From NCBI RefSeq assembly GCF_019084545.1, contig NZ_JAHREP010000010.1:1-64000 (forward strand): a DNA stretch of 64,000 nucleotides. The letters run 5' to 3'. The notes below the pieces were generated by a model that saw nothing but the letters and a program-made list of their open reading frames with translations, was not told where the DNA came from and made no database searches. Below, in pieces: positions 54,482 to 62,835 of the stretch. This stretch comes from Marinobacterium ramblicola (GTDB lineage: Bacteria; Pseudomonadota; Gammaproteobacteria; Pseudomonadales; Balneatricaceae). The number at the start of each line of letters is the position of its first letter. Positions within the stretch are counted from its first letter, which is position 1. The translations under genes were made by a program, and so were the position numbers.

Positions 54482-55999
54482 ATGTCTGATTTGTTGACTA
54501 TTGAGGAATATAAAGCGATCGCTGCCGATCTCCAACTGCCGACCATGAGCTTCGTCGATGGTGCATTCCGGCCCTCCGTCAGCGGCAACACCTTCGAGTC
54601 GATCAACCCCGCTACGGGAGAGGTGCTGGCAAATATTGCAGCCTGTAATGCGGAGGATGTCGACTTTGCGGTTGGCAAGGCTCGTGAAGCGTTCGAAGAC
54701 GGACGCTGGAGCAGGCTCCACCCCAGTGAGCGCAAAGAGGTTCTGATCAAGCTTTGCAAGCTGGTACAGCAGAATAGTCACGAGTTGGCGGTCATGGAAA
54801 GCCTTGATTCCGGCAAACCGATCGCCGACTGTGAAACGATCGACATTCCGGAGTTTATCCATACCCTCTCCTGGCACGCCGAGGCGATCGACAAGATCTA
54901 CGATCAGACCGCACCTGTGGGCCCGAACGCGATGGCGATGATCGTCCGTGAACCGATCGGCGTCGTGGGTGCCGTGCTGCCCTGGAACTTCCCGCTGCTC
55001 ATGCTGGCGTGGAAGATCGCACCGGCACTGGCGGCCGGTTGCTCGATGGTTGTCAAACCCGCCGCGCAAACCACATTGACTGCGTTGCGGATTGCGGAAC
55101 TGGCTGCGGATGCCGGTCTTCCGAAGGGGGTCCTCAACATCGTGCCCGGTAGCGGCGCCGATGTCGGTGAGCCGCTGGGCCTGCACATGGATGTGGATAT
55201 GGTGACCTTCACCGGATCCACCGTAACCGGTCGCCGCTTTCTGCGCTATGCGGCCGACTCCAACATTAAAAAGGTCGTGCTGGAGCTTGGCGGCAAGAAC
55301 CCGTGCATCGTGTTGGACGATGCGGAGGATCTGGACAAGGTAGCAGCACAGGTGTGTGCCGCCGCCTTCTGGAACATGGGCGAAAACTGCTCCGCCGGAT
55401 CACGCCTGATCGTCCAGTCCGGCATCAAGCCGGCACTGCTGGAGCGAATCAAGGTGCACGCCCGCTCATGGAAGTTGGGTGATCCGCTGGATCCCACTCA
55501 TCAACTGGGCGCCATGATCGACAAGGGCCATTTCGGAAAAGTGGCCGAATATCTTGAACTCGGAAAGTCCGAGGGCTACGACATTGTGCTGGGCGGCGAG
55601 AGCATCGACGGTACCTACATCGAGCCCACCGTTTTCGATGGTGTTTCCAGTACCGATCGTTTGGCGCGCGAGGAGATCTTCGGCCCGCTGCTGTCGGTTA
55701 TCACCGTTGAAAGCTACGACGAGGCGATCGCTGTTGCCAATGACACCGAGTACGGTTTGGCCGCATCGGTCTTCACCTCCAACGCGAAGAAGGCGCTACG
55801 TGCAGCTCAGGCCATCAAGGCGGGTACCGTTACCGTCAACTGCTTCGGCGAAGGCGATATCACTACACCCTTCGGTGGTTATAAGCAGTCCGGATTCGGC
55901 GGTCGTGATAACTCGATCCATGCTCACGACCAGTATACCGAGTTGAAAACGATCTGGGTTGACCTCAGCGACGATGCCGTAGACAGCAGCATCGACTAA
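54482..55999 (+). CDS. Aldehyde dehydrogenase, PuuC-like
   Basis: 505 residues. Asn169 in LPWNFP, Glu268 in LELGGK, Cys303 in MGENCSAGSR; C-terminus QYTELKTIWVDL as in PuuC (gamma-glutamyl-gamma-aminobutyraldehyde dehydrogenase) enzymes. It oxidises an amino- or oxo-aldehyde with NAD(P)+. Two aldehyde dehydrogenases in the island (this one and 45993) suggest two different semialdehydes or two entry routes. Translationally coupled to the deaminase. Confidence 0.9.
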   Translation: MSDLLTIEEYKAIAADLQLPTMSFVDGAFRPSVSGNTFESINPATGEVLANIAACNAEDVDFAVGKAREAFEDGRWSRLHPSERKEVLIKLCKLVQQNSHELAVMESLDSGKPIADCETIDIPEFIHTLSWHAEAIDKIYDQTAPVGPNAMAMIVREPIGVVGAVLPWNFPLLMLAWKIAPALAAGCSMVVKPAAQTTLTALRIAELAADAGLPKGVLNIVPGSGADVGEPLGLHMDVDMVTFTGSTVTGRRFLRYAADSNIKKVVLELGGKNPCIVLDDAEDLDKVAAQVCAAAFWNMGENCSAGSRLIVQSGIKPALLERIKVHARSWKLGDPLDPTHQLGAMIDKGHFGKVAEYLELGKSEGYDIVLGGESIDGTYIEPTVFDGVSSTDRLAREEIFGPLLSVITVESYDEAIAVANDTEYGLAASVFTSNAKKALRAAQAIKAGTVTVNCFGEGDITTPFGGYKQSGFGGRDNSIHAHDQYTELKTIWVDLSDDAVDSSID

Positions 56000-56042
56000 C
56001 CCGACGACGTCATTGACAGTATCGGGATAGTGCCATTGATCC

Positions 56043-56075
56043 GAGCGGTCGTCTGCTCTTGCGGGCCGCTCTTTT
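56043..56075 (+). terminator. Hairpin with short T-run between ALDH and oxidoreductase C
   Basis: GAGCGG (56043-56048) pairs with CCGCTC (56066-56071), followed by TTTT. It probably gives partial termination between 54482-55999 and the oxidoreductase at 56112. Confidence 0.6.
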
Positions 56076-56111
56076 CAATGGTGCCTGATTCACGCCGCGT
56101 GAGAGCGCACT

Positions 56112-57461
56112 ATGAATACCAAAAAAATAAATGTTAAGCGTTTGCCCAAAGATCCCGGGCCCTCGGCCTGGAATTGCATACTTAAGCCGGAACCTCAATA
56201 CCCCTCGATAACAGACGACATTCAGGCCGACTGGGTTGTGGTGGGCGGAGGCTACGCCGGTATTGCCGCCGCGCGGCGTCTGGCACAGCTGGTCAATGGC
56301 GAGAGCATTGTTCTGCTTGAGGCCGGGCGTTTGGCAGAAGGGCCTGCCGGTCGCAACAGTGGCTTCATGATCGATCTGCCTCACGAACTCAATTCGGAAA
56401 GCTACGCCGGAGCCAGAGACAAGGATCTCCAGCAGATTCGGTTGAATCGCGTCGCGATAGCCTTCGCCCAGGAGATGGCCTCTGAATACGGAATGGACGC
56501 CAAGGTGTTCGATCCCTGCGGCAAAATCACCGCTGCTGCGACCGATAAAGGGATCGCCCATATCGAGAGCTACCGAAAGCATCTGGATGCGCTTGGTGAA
56601 AGTTACACGCTGAAAAGCGCAGAGGAGTTGAAAGCCTGGACGGGAAGCGACTTTTACCGCGCAGGCCTGTTTACTCCGGGTGTGGTAATGATTCAACCTG
56701 CCGCCTTCATACGCGAAGCAGCCAGAGGGCTGAGTGACCGGGTAAGGATCTATGAGAACACCCCGGTAACCGCCATTGAAAAAGATCGCACTCTGGTGAC
56801 ACCCAAGGGGAAGATCCGCGCCGGCGGCATCATCCTGGCGGTGAACGGACATATACAGTCGTTTGGTTTCTATCCCAGCCGCTTGCTGCACGTGTTCACC
56901 TACGCGTCGATGACACGCAAGCTGACGCCGCAAGAGGTGCGGCGCCTGGGCGGTGTACCGGATTGGGGCATCCTGCCGGCCGACCCGCTCGGGACTACGG
57001 TACGACGCTTCTCCGACTATCAGGGCTGCGGCGACCGCATCGTGATACGCAACCACGCCACGCTCAACCAGTCGATGGAAGCCAATGATCGAAATCTGCG
57101 CAAGGCGGCCAAGCTGCAGGACCGATCCTTCGACAATCGCTTTCCGATGCTCAAAGGGGTCGAAATGGAGTACCGCTGGGGCGGTCGGCTGTGTTTGTCC
57201 TGGAACTCTGTGCCCGCGTTCGGAGAGATGGAAGACCGAATCTGGTCGGCCTGCTGTCAAAACGGCTTGGGAACGGTAAAGGGCACCCTATCCGGCATGA
57301 TGGCTGCAGAGATGGCCGTATTGGGAGAGGGATCGTCAACAACTCTCAGGGACTTCCTCGATCATCAACAGCCGAAGAGATTGCCGCCCGAACCCTTCCT
57401 GTCGATCGGGGCCAACCTGACGATGCGGTTAAAGGAGTGGCAGGCAGGTGATGAGCTGTAG
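56112..57461 (+). CDS. FAD-dependent oxidoreductase C (D-hydroxyproline dehydrogenase candidate)
   Basis: 449 residues. FAD motif WVVVGGGYAGIAAARRLA (41-58), GPAGRNSGFMIDLPHELNSE, and C-terminal WSACCQNGLGTVKGT. Paralogue of oxidoreductase B. Directly downstream of the deaminase and aldehyde dehydrogenase, it is the best candidate for the imino-acid oxidation step (cis-4-hydroxy-D-proline to pyrroline-4-hydroxy-2-carboxylate). GAGAG before ATG. Confidence 0.88.
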   Translation: MNTKKINVKRLPKDPGPSAWNCILKPEPQYPSITDDIQADWVVVGGGYAGIAAARRLAQLVNGESIVLLEAGRLAEGPAGRNSGFMIDLPHELNSESYAGARDKDLQQIRLNRVAIAFAQEMASEYGMDAKVFDPCGKITAAATDKGIAHIESYRKHLDALGESYTLKSAEELKAWTGSDFYRAGLFTPGVVMIQPAAFIREAARGLSDRVRIYENTPVTAIEKDRTLVTPKGKIRAGGIILAVNGHIQSFGFYPSRLLHVFTYASMTRKLTPQEVRRLGGVPDWGILPADPLGTTVRRFSDYQGCGDRIVIRNHATLNQSMEANDRNLRKAAKLQDRSFDNRFPMLKGVEMEYRWGGRLCLSWNSVPAFGEMEDRIWSACCQNGLGTVKGTLSGMMAAEMAVLGEGSSTTLRDFLDHQQPKRLPPEPFLSIGANLTMRLKEWQAGDEL

Positions 57462-57884
57462 ACATGCTCTCTTGCCCATATCGCTTAGCCGGTACTGAGG
57501 AGTTCACTATTCATTCTGGATGCGGATGATTACCACCATCGCAACCGACCTCATAACCTCTAAGTTAATCCTTAAATATCAATCAACTACAAGCAATCCA
57601 AATTCACTGACAGACTAACCCATGACTGACGATAACTTCAGGTTATGAAAAGCAGGGAGAATATATCATTGGACCTTTTTTGGAATAGATTAATATACTC
57701 CAGTTAAGGTTTCCAATTTTTATCTTCTTAAATTTCAAGATGAGTATAATCATCAGAAAATAGAAGATAAAAGAAGACTGGTTATCTGAATTGTCACGAC
57801 AAGGATTCCAATCGGTTTATAACTGACCTGAATTACTGGAAATCTCGATAATATAAATAATCAACAAAAAACCGGGACAAAAGC
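57462..57884. other. AT-rich gap upstream of the second TRAP operon
   Basis: 423 bp without a gene. It contains two LysR-type boxes (57553-57568 imperfect, 57632-57646), a GCAACCGACC string matching the complement of the conserved GTCGGTTGC in the duplicated leader, and CAATCAA matching its TTGATTG. These suggest the same regulator acts here, with the elements on the opposite strand and differently spaced. Confidence 0.55.
57632..57646. promoter_or_regulatory. LysR-type box, copy 3
   Basis: ATAACTTCAGGTTAT is a 15-bp near-palindrome of T-N11-A type, matching the boxes at 51060 and 53379 in both arms (reverse strand reads ATAACCTGAAGTTAT). It lies 239 bp upstream of the TRAP binding-protein gene. 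Confidence 0.65.
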
Positions 57885-58916
57885 ATGAGAACGTTCGCAA
57901 AAAAAATTTTAAAGTCGACTCAGCTCATTGCCATTTCAGCTGCGCTGGGCCTTACTGGCGCGTTGAACGCCGCAGCAAGCGATAACGAGTACAAGTTCAA
58001 GCTGGCTCTTGAATCGGGTGATAGAGAGTCCGCCTCCGGCGTATCCATGCGGATGTGGGCGGATCTTATCGAGAAAAACTCCGATGGCAGAATGAAAGTC
58101 AATGTCTTCTATCAGGGTGAGCTCGGTGGTCAGCAAGAGATGTTTGATCAGCTGGCGAAGGGCAATATCGATATGATGTTGACCTGGCCCCAGACCTCAT
58201 ACGATGAGCGCTTGGCCGTAAACTATATCCCTTATCTCACACTGGGCTGGGAGGATGCGCTTAAAGCCTACGGAAACGATGGCTGGCTGAAGGGCATTCT
58301 TGGCCCGATCTATGCCGAGATCGGCCTCAAGTACTTCGGCCCCTATCCTGAAGGGTTTGGCGGCATTGCAACCAAAGGGCGTTACGCTACCACCTATGAC
58401 AGCGCGCAGGGGATGAAGGTCCGTTCTCAGCCCGTATTCCCGCTGCCTCAGACCTTGAAAGCCATGGGCTTCCAGGCTGTGCCGATCGACTGGAACGAGG
58501 TGTACACCGCAATCCAGACCGGTGTGGTAGATGGCGACTCCAGTAATGTAATCTACTGGGACTACCAGTACTTCCGCGATCAGCTCGACTACTACGTTCA
58601 TACCAAGCACAACTTCTCATCCTACGCGCTGTTGATGAACAATGAAAACTGGGAAAAGCTGGACGCAGAGGACCAGAAAATTATCGCCGACGCGGCCCAG
58701 GCGGTCATCGACAAGCAGTTTGTCGATGCAAAAGCTGAAGATGAGAAGTGGATCAAGGCTGCGCAAGAAGGCGGAATGGAGTATATCGTTCCGACAACCG
58801 AAGAGATGGCTGACTGGGTCAAGCGTGTGCGCGAGGAAGTATGGCCGATTGCAGAAGAATCTCTTGGCAAGGAGCTGATGGACAAGATTCGAGCAAACGC
58901 ATCGGTTCCACAATAA
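57885..58916 (+). CDS. TRAP transporter substrate-binding protein (DctP type), second system
   Basis: 343 residues. Signal peptide about 1-31 ending LNAAA. DctP fold with GVSMRMWADLIEKNSDGRMKVNVFYQGELGGQQEMFDQLAKGNIDMM, GMKVRSQPVF carrying the ligand Arg, and the TGVVDGDSSNVIYWDYQYF segment. It is not closely related to the binding protein at 15402. The genomic context suggests hydroxyproline or a related amino acid as ligand. GGGA before ATG. Confidence 0.92.
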   Translation: MRTFAKKILKSTQLIAISAALGLTGALNAAASDNEYKFKLALESGDRESASGVSMRMWADLIEKNSDGRMKVNVFYQGELGGQQEMFDQLAKGNIDMMLTWPQTSYDERLAVNYIPYLTLGWEDALKAYGNDGWLKGILGPIYAEIGLKYFGPYPEGFGGIATKGRYATTYDSAQGMKVRSQPVFPLPQTLKAMGFQAVPIDWNEVYTAIQTGVVDGDSSNVIYWDYQYFRDQLDYYVHTKHNFSSYALLMNNENWEKLDAEDQKIIADAAQAVIDKQFVDAKAEDEKWIKAAQEGGMEYIVPTTEEMADWVKRVREEVWPIAEESLGKELMDKIRANASVPQ

Positions 58917-58957
58917 GTTAACAGCCAATCCTGTTAGTGCCCCTCGATTATGGGACT

Positions 58958-58987
58958 AGATAGTCGGTTTGAAAAAACCGACTATCT
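58958..58987 (+). promoter_or_regulatory. Perfect 13-bp hairpin with GAAA loop after dctP
   Basis: AGATAGTCGGTTT (58958-58970), GAAA (58971-58974) and AAACCGACTATCT (58975-58987) form a perfect stem capped by a GNRA tetraloop, then TATTTCT. It sits between the binding-protein and permease genes, where such structures favour high binding-protein over permease expression. Confidence 0.75.
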
Positions 58988-59014
58988 TATTTCTAAGTAC
59001 CACAGGAGCTATTT

Positions 59015-59527
59015 ATGAACGGCATACTCTCTTTCATCTCTAAAATAGATGTTGTTGTCGCGTTTATTGTGAAGCCGATCGTCATCTTTCTCAGTGCGGC
59101 CGTCGCTTTCATGATGGCTTACGGAGTCCTGACCCGCTCAGTGATGGATCAGCCTGTCTTTGGGCTGGAGGAACTGGTGCTGATGGCGGCTATGTGGCTT
59201 TACATGTTGGGTGCCGTACTGGCCTCACGCGAGCGCTCACATCTGACGGCTGATTTCGTCCAGGTGGTATGCAGCAATCCGACAGTCATCCGCTTCATGC
59301 ATCTCGTCGCTACGGCGATATCCCTTTTCATGGCAGTCATGTTTTCGACCTGGGCATACGATCTGATGAGCTGGGGAATTGAAAAGGGACAGACAACCAC
59401 AGTTTTTCATATCCCTTGGTATATATCACAGAGCAGTTTGTTTTTTGCCAGCACTCTACTTGTCTTCTATTTGATTAGAGACTTCTTTAACGATCTACAG
59501 AAACTGCGTGGGGTGGCAGTCGAGTAA
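59015..59527 (+). CDS. TRAP transporter small permease (DctQ type), second system
   Basis: 170 residues with four hydrophobic segments and the DctQ pattern VLTRSVMDQPVFGLEELVLMAAMWLYMLG-ASRERSHLTADFV. AGGAGC precedes ATG. Pairs with the large subunit at 59574. Confidence 0.92.
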   Translation: MNGILSFISKIDVVVAFIVKPIVIFLSAAVAFMMAYGVLTRSVMDQPVFGLEELVLMAAMWLYMLGAVLASRERSHLTADFVQVVCSNPTVIRFMHLVATAISLFMAVMFSTWAYDLMSWGIEKGQTTTVFHIPWYISQSSLFFASTLLVFYLIRDFFNDLQKLRGVAVE

Positions 59528-59573
59528 TTTTCAGAAGGGATTAAATAACTTTAATAATATAAAGGTATTTTCT

Positions 59574-60869
59574 ATGGGTGCTGTATTTGCAATCGCTACG
59601 GTAATTGTGCTGATGATGATCGGCGTGCCGGTAGTGTTCTCATTCGCCGCTATGACACTGGTCCTGTCCATAGCTTATGGTATCGATGTATCATCCTTGA
59701 TGACGACAGGCTTCTGGTCCGTCAACTCGATTATTCTTTTGGCGCTCCCGCTGTTCGTAATGACCGGCTACCTCATGCAGGCAGGTGGACTGGCAACACG
59801 GCTGGTACTCTTTGTGGAGGCACTGGTCGGCAAGTCACGTAGTGGTATGGGTTCATCGATGGTCGTTGCATGCGGCATTTTCGGGGCCATATCCGGTACC
59901 GCTTCGGCTGCGGTAGCATCCATCGGAACCATCATGATCGGTCCGATGGAGAAGCACGGCTACAAGCGCGAATATACCAGTGCGCTTCTGGGTATCTCCT
60001 CACTGCTGGGGCTGCTGATCCCTCCCAGCATCACGATGATCCTGTATGCGGTAGTAACAAGGCAGTCGGTCGCTGCATGCTTTCTGGCGACAATCGGCCC
60101 CGGCATACTTCTGATTATCCTGCTATGCCTGATGAACTGGTGGAAGATGCGACATCATCCGGATCCGGCAGCCGAAACCCTCTCGTTCAATAAACGGATG
60201 GAGCATATCGGTCAGACCGGATGGAAAGCCTTACCCGCCCTGGTATTACCCATCATCATACTGGGCGGCATCTACGGTGGTGTCTTTACGCCGACCGAGG
60301 CTGCGGCGATCGCGGTTGTCTACTCTATACCGGTAGGGCTGTTTGTTTACCGCGAACTGGACCTGAAAAAAATGGGGCGCTGCTTCGTGGAGGCTGCAGC
60401 GACAACCGGTGTCATCATGGTGATACTGGTATTCTCGTTCGTGGCAAGCCGCATATTCACGTTTGAGGGCGTTCCACAGGAACTGACCGATGTACTGATG
60501 GATCTCTTCAAGGACAAGTTGATGATCCTGTTGGTAGTCAATATATTCCTGATTCTGCTCGGAATGATAATGGATGATGTAAGCGTTGTCGCAATCATCA
60601 GTCCGTTGCTGCTTCCCGTCATGGTCCACATAGGTGTAGATCCGATCCATTTTGCTGCCATCGTCGGGACCAGCGTCGTTATCGGCTGCAACAGCCCTCC
60701 AATGGCGCCGATCCTGTTCATGACCTGCCGCATAGGCAATGTGGGTATGTCTCAGGTAATGAAGCCTGCATTGGGTTTCATGGCCTTTGCGGCACTGCCG
60801 GTTATGTTGGTTACGACATATTGGCCACCGCTGGCACTGTACTTGCCCAAGCTTTTTGGCTATATGTGA
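59574..60869 (+). CDS. TRAP transporter large permease (DctM type), second system
   Basis: 431 residues from ATG 59574 with AAAGG upstream; the frame is open to 59508 but those codons overlap dctQ. About 12 hydrophobic helices, DctM motifs LLGLLIPPSITMILYAVV, GVFTPTEAAAIAVVYSI and CNSPPMAPILFMTCRI. Closes the second TRAP operon; a terminator follows after 15 bp. Confidence 0.93.
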   Translation: MGAVFAIATVIVLMMIGVPVVFSFAAMTLVLSIAYGIDVSSLMTTGFWSVNSIILLALPLFVMTGYLMQAGGLATRLVLFVEALVGKSRSGMGSSMVVACGIFGAISGTASAAVASIGTIMIGPMEKHGYKREYTSALLGISSLLGLLIPPSITMILYAVVTRQSVAACFLATIGPGILLIILLCLMNWWKMRHHPDPAAETLSFNKRMEHIGQTGWKALPALVLPIIILGGIYGGVFTPTEAAAIAVVYSIPVGLFVYRELDLKKMGRCFVEAAATTGVIMVILVFSFVASRIFTFEGVPQELTDVLMDLFKDKLMILLVVNIFLILLGMIMDDVSVVAIISPLLLPVMVHIGVDPIHFAAIVGTSVVIGCNSPPMAPILFMTCRIGNVGMSQVMKPALGFMAFAALPVMLVTTYWPPLALYLPKLFGYM

Positions 60870-60884
60870 CGGATATTACAAAGA

Positions 60885-60925
60885 ATAGCAGGCCGAGTAC
60901 ATTTTCGGCCTGCTATGTTTATTTT
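60885..60925 (+). terminator. Rho-independent terminator of the second TRAP operon
   Basis: ATAGCAGGCCGA (60885-60896) pairs perfectly with TCGGCCTGCTAT (60905-60916) around an 8-nt loop, followed by the T-rich GTTTATTTT. Confidence 0.88.
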
Positions 60926-60983
60926 CCGTGCCATACGTACTAAAACTATTGCTCTGCAGGAAACACATTGTGAATATGCGCGT

Positions 60984-61003
60984 GTACTCTGAAACCAGAG
61001 TAC
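60984..61003. promoter_or_regulatory. Perfect 20-bp palindrome
   Basis: GTACTCTG-AAAC-CAGAGTAC has perfect 8-bp arms. It lies between the TRAP terminator and the regulator remnant and may be an operator or a leftover hairpin. Confidence 0.4.
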
Positions 61004-61051
61004 AAAGCTTGTACCACCGACACATATAATAAATCATAGCTCATCAGTCCA

Positions 61052-61446
61052 ACTAAATACTCTGACCAACTGTCAGAAAAACATACCACATCTTCAACAC
61101 CTAAAATAAAAGCACTTTTTGTTTCTTGACAATTTATCGATGGCATCTTCCATAGGGGCTGTCGACGTAATGGTCACATCTAACCTATTATCACCCGAAC
61201 CCATATTTGAAGTCATTACCAGTTGCATAGAGGGATCGAAGGTTGACAGTGATTTAAGCACATTCTCGTTATTATATGGAGCTTAGATTACATAAATGCA
61301 GAAAATTGCTTCTTAAAACAAAATGTAGCACAAGTAAAATAGCTACAATCTGTGGATTTATAAGCCATACTCATTTTATCCATAGTTTAAAAAAATGTAC
61401 GGCGCGTCACAACGAACGTCGAACTAGAAGGGAAAGATATTTTTAA
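61052..61446 (+). pseudogene. Shattered GlxA-type AraC-family regulator
   Basis: Pieces match the regulator at 35995. PKIKALFV (frame ending at a TGA near 61126) continues in another frame as LDNLSMASSIGAVDVMVTSNLLSPEPIFEV and parallels its ENFSMMAFTGAVDALVTANLLSSTPLYRF block. The middle of the gene is missing. A third frame from 61276 gives MELRLHKCRKLLLKT, then SKIATICGFISHTHFIHSLKK, parallel to its C-terminal HTH (LELRITRARRLLLQT, CGFLTQPHLSRC), and ends at TAA 61446. At least one frameshift and one large internal deletion have occurred. Confidence 0.82.
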
Positions 61447-61611
61447 TTGATTTATTTTTAATATTTTTTTAGGATACCAAAAGGTTGGGGCATCTTGCGA
61501 CTACAATCCAAACTGACCGCGATCGAACGTTTCTACCTCTCCTTATCACCAGATAGAGGCTCCAGTCCCACTATGGTCAGGCATGCAGATCCAGACAAGG
61601 TCTTAGTCAAA

Positions 61612-62553
61612 ATGCCTTCACTTAGAGCAGTGAAGTCGTTCGTTGCAGCAGCAAAGTACCTGAACTTTACACGTGCCGCCGAGTCTCTCTGTGTCAGCCA
61701 GGCGGCAATCAGCCGACAAATTCGCGAACTGGAAGCCTACTTGGGGGTCGATCTATTCAAACGCGTAGGTCGCGCGGTCGAACTGACTGAAGCCGGGGCA
61801 ATATTCTATGATGCCGCATACCTCTCATTTATAAACATCGCACAGGCAGCAGAGCGTATCCGAAATGTTGGTGCAAATAAGAAAATGCTGACCATATGCT
61901 GTACACCGGCTTTCTCATCGCTTTGGTTATCCAGGAGACTACCCTCTTTTTTTTCCGATAATCCTGATATTGATATCAATGTAGTTACAACCGAAAACTT
62001 CTTGCAGATGGAACCTGGAGTTTATCCTGATATATTCATAAACAAGAGTGCAGACCTAAGAGAAGGCTATCATTCAGTTCCGCTTTTTCATGATTTAATC
62101 TACCCCGTTTGTACACCCACCTACTTGAAACTACATCCTGAAGTAGACACCTTGAACGGATTATGTCGTGCTGCGTTATTGAACTTGAGCCCTTATGGAC
62201 GTGCCCAGGTTGCAGAACACTTGGACTGGGGAGTATGGTTTTCATTTTTTAACATAGAAATAGAAGATCAGCTACAAAACAAACCCCATATATTCAACGC
62301 AAATGATTATAATATGCTGATGCAGATGGTGCTGAATGATCAAGGTGTTTCCTTAGGCTGGAACCATCTTGTACGACCATTAATAGAAGAGGAAAAACTG
62401 GTTTCGCCTGTAACGGAAAAGGTAGAGTTAAAAGAAAAGATACACTATTTAACCTATTTGGAAAGCAAGTCAACCAATGAAGCGTTTCTTAAGTTTCGAG
62501 ATTGGTTATTCAAGGCTGTAGAACTTGAGATTACCTCAGTTCATGTGAGATAA
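61612..62553 (+). CDS. LysR-type regulator (GcvA-like) of the catabolic island
   Basis: 313 residues if started at ATG 61612, just before the HTH; ATG 61573 and TTG 61495 are alternatives. HTH: LRAVKSFVAAAKYLNFTRAAESLCVSQAAISRQIRELEAYLGVDLFKR, as in GcvA-like LTTRs; effector domain about 85-300. It is the only intact regulator in half B and the best candidate to bind the T-N11-A boxes at 51060, 53379 and 57632. Codon use is clearly AT-richer than in the neighbouring operons, suggesting foreign origin. Confidence 0.9.
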   Translation: MPSLRAVKSFVAAAKYLNFTRAAESLCVSQAAISRQIRELEAYLGVDLFKRVGRAVELTEAGAIFYDAAYLSFINIAQAAERIRNVGANKKMLTICCTPAFSSLWLSRRLPSFFSDNPDIDINVVTTENFLQMEPGVYPDIFINKSADLREGYHSVPLFHDLIYPVCTPTYLKLHPEVDTLNGLCRAALLNLSPYGRAQVAEHLDWGVWFSFFNIEIEDQLQNKPHIFNANDYNMLMQMVLNDQGVSLGWNHLVRPLIEEEKLVSPVTEKVELKEKIHYLTYLESKSTNEAFLKFRDWLFKAVELEITSVHVR

Positions 62554-62835
62554 AGGATGCTCCCCGCTCCGCAGGACTGAAAGTAGAATCTCTATCGTCG
62601 GTGCAGGGGGCTCTTGAGTACGTCCGGTCACTTCGCGAATAAACCTTGCACGAAATTGTCATATAATATCACTCCATTCACCCCCTTCTTATACGGCACT
62701 GACCGATAACGTCAGATAGCTTGGCGAATCCTGTCATTGTCGATTTTCATCCCTGCCCTAGACTTAGAACACCATGCACAACAAGAAACGGGTGACGTCA
62801 TCCATCGTCGCCCAACACTGCTACGGAGCCTGACC

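Noticed and set aside
53909-55186. 425-codon minus-strand open frame
   Set aside because: Antisense to the deaminase and aldehyde dehydrogenase genes, both with intact motifs.
60946-61146. 66-codon minus-strand open frame
   Set aside because: Overlaps the regulator fossil on the opposite strand and has no recognisable content.
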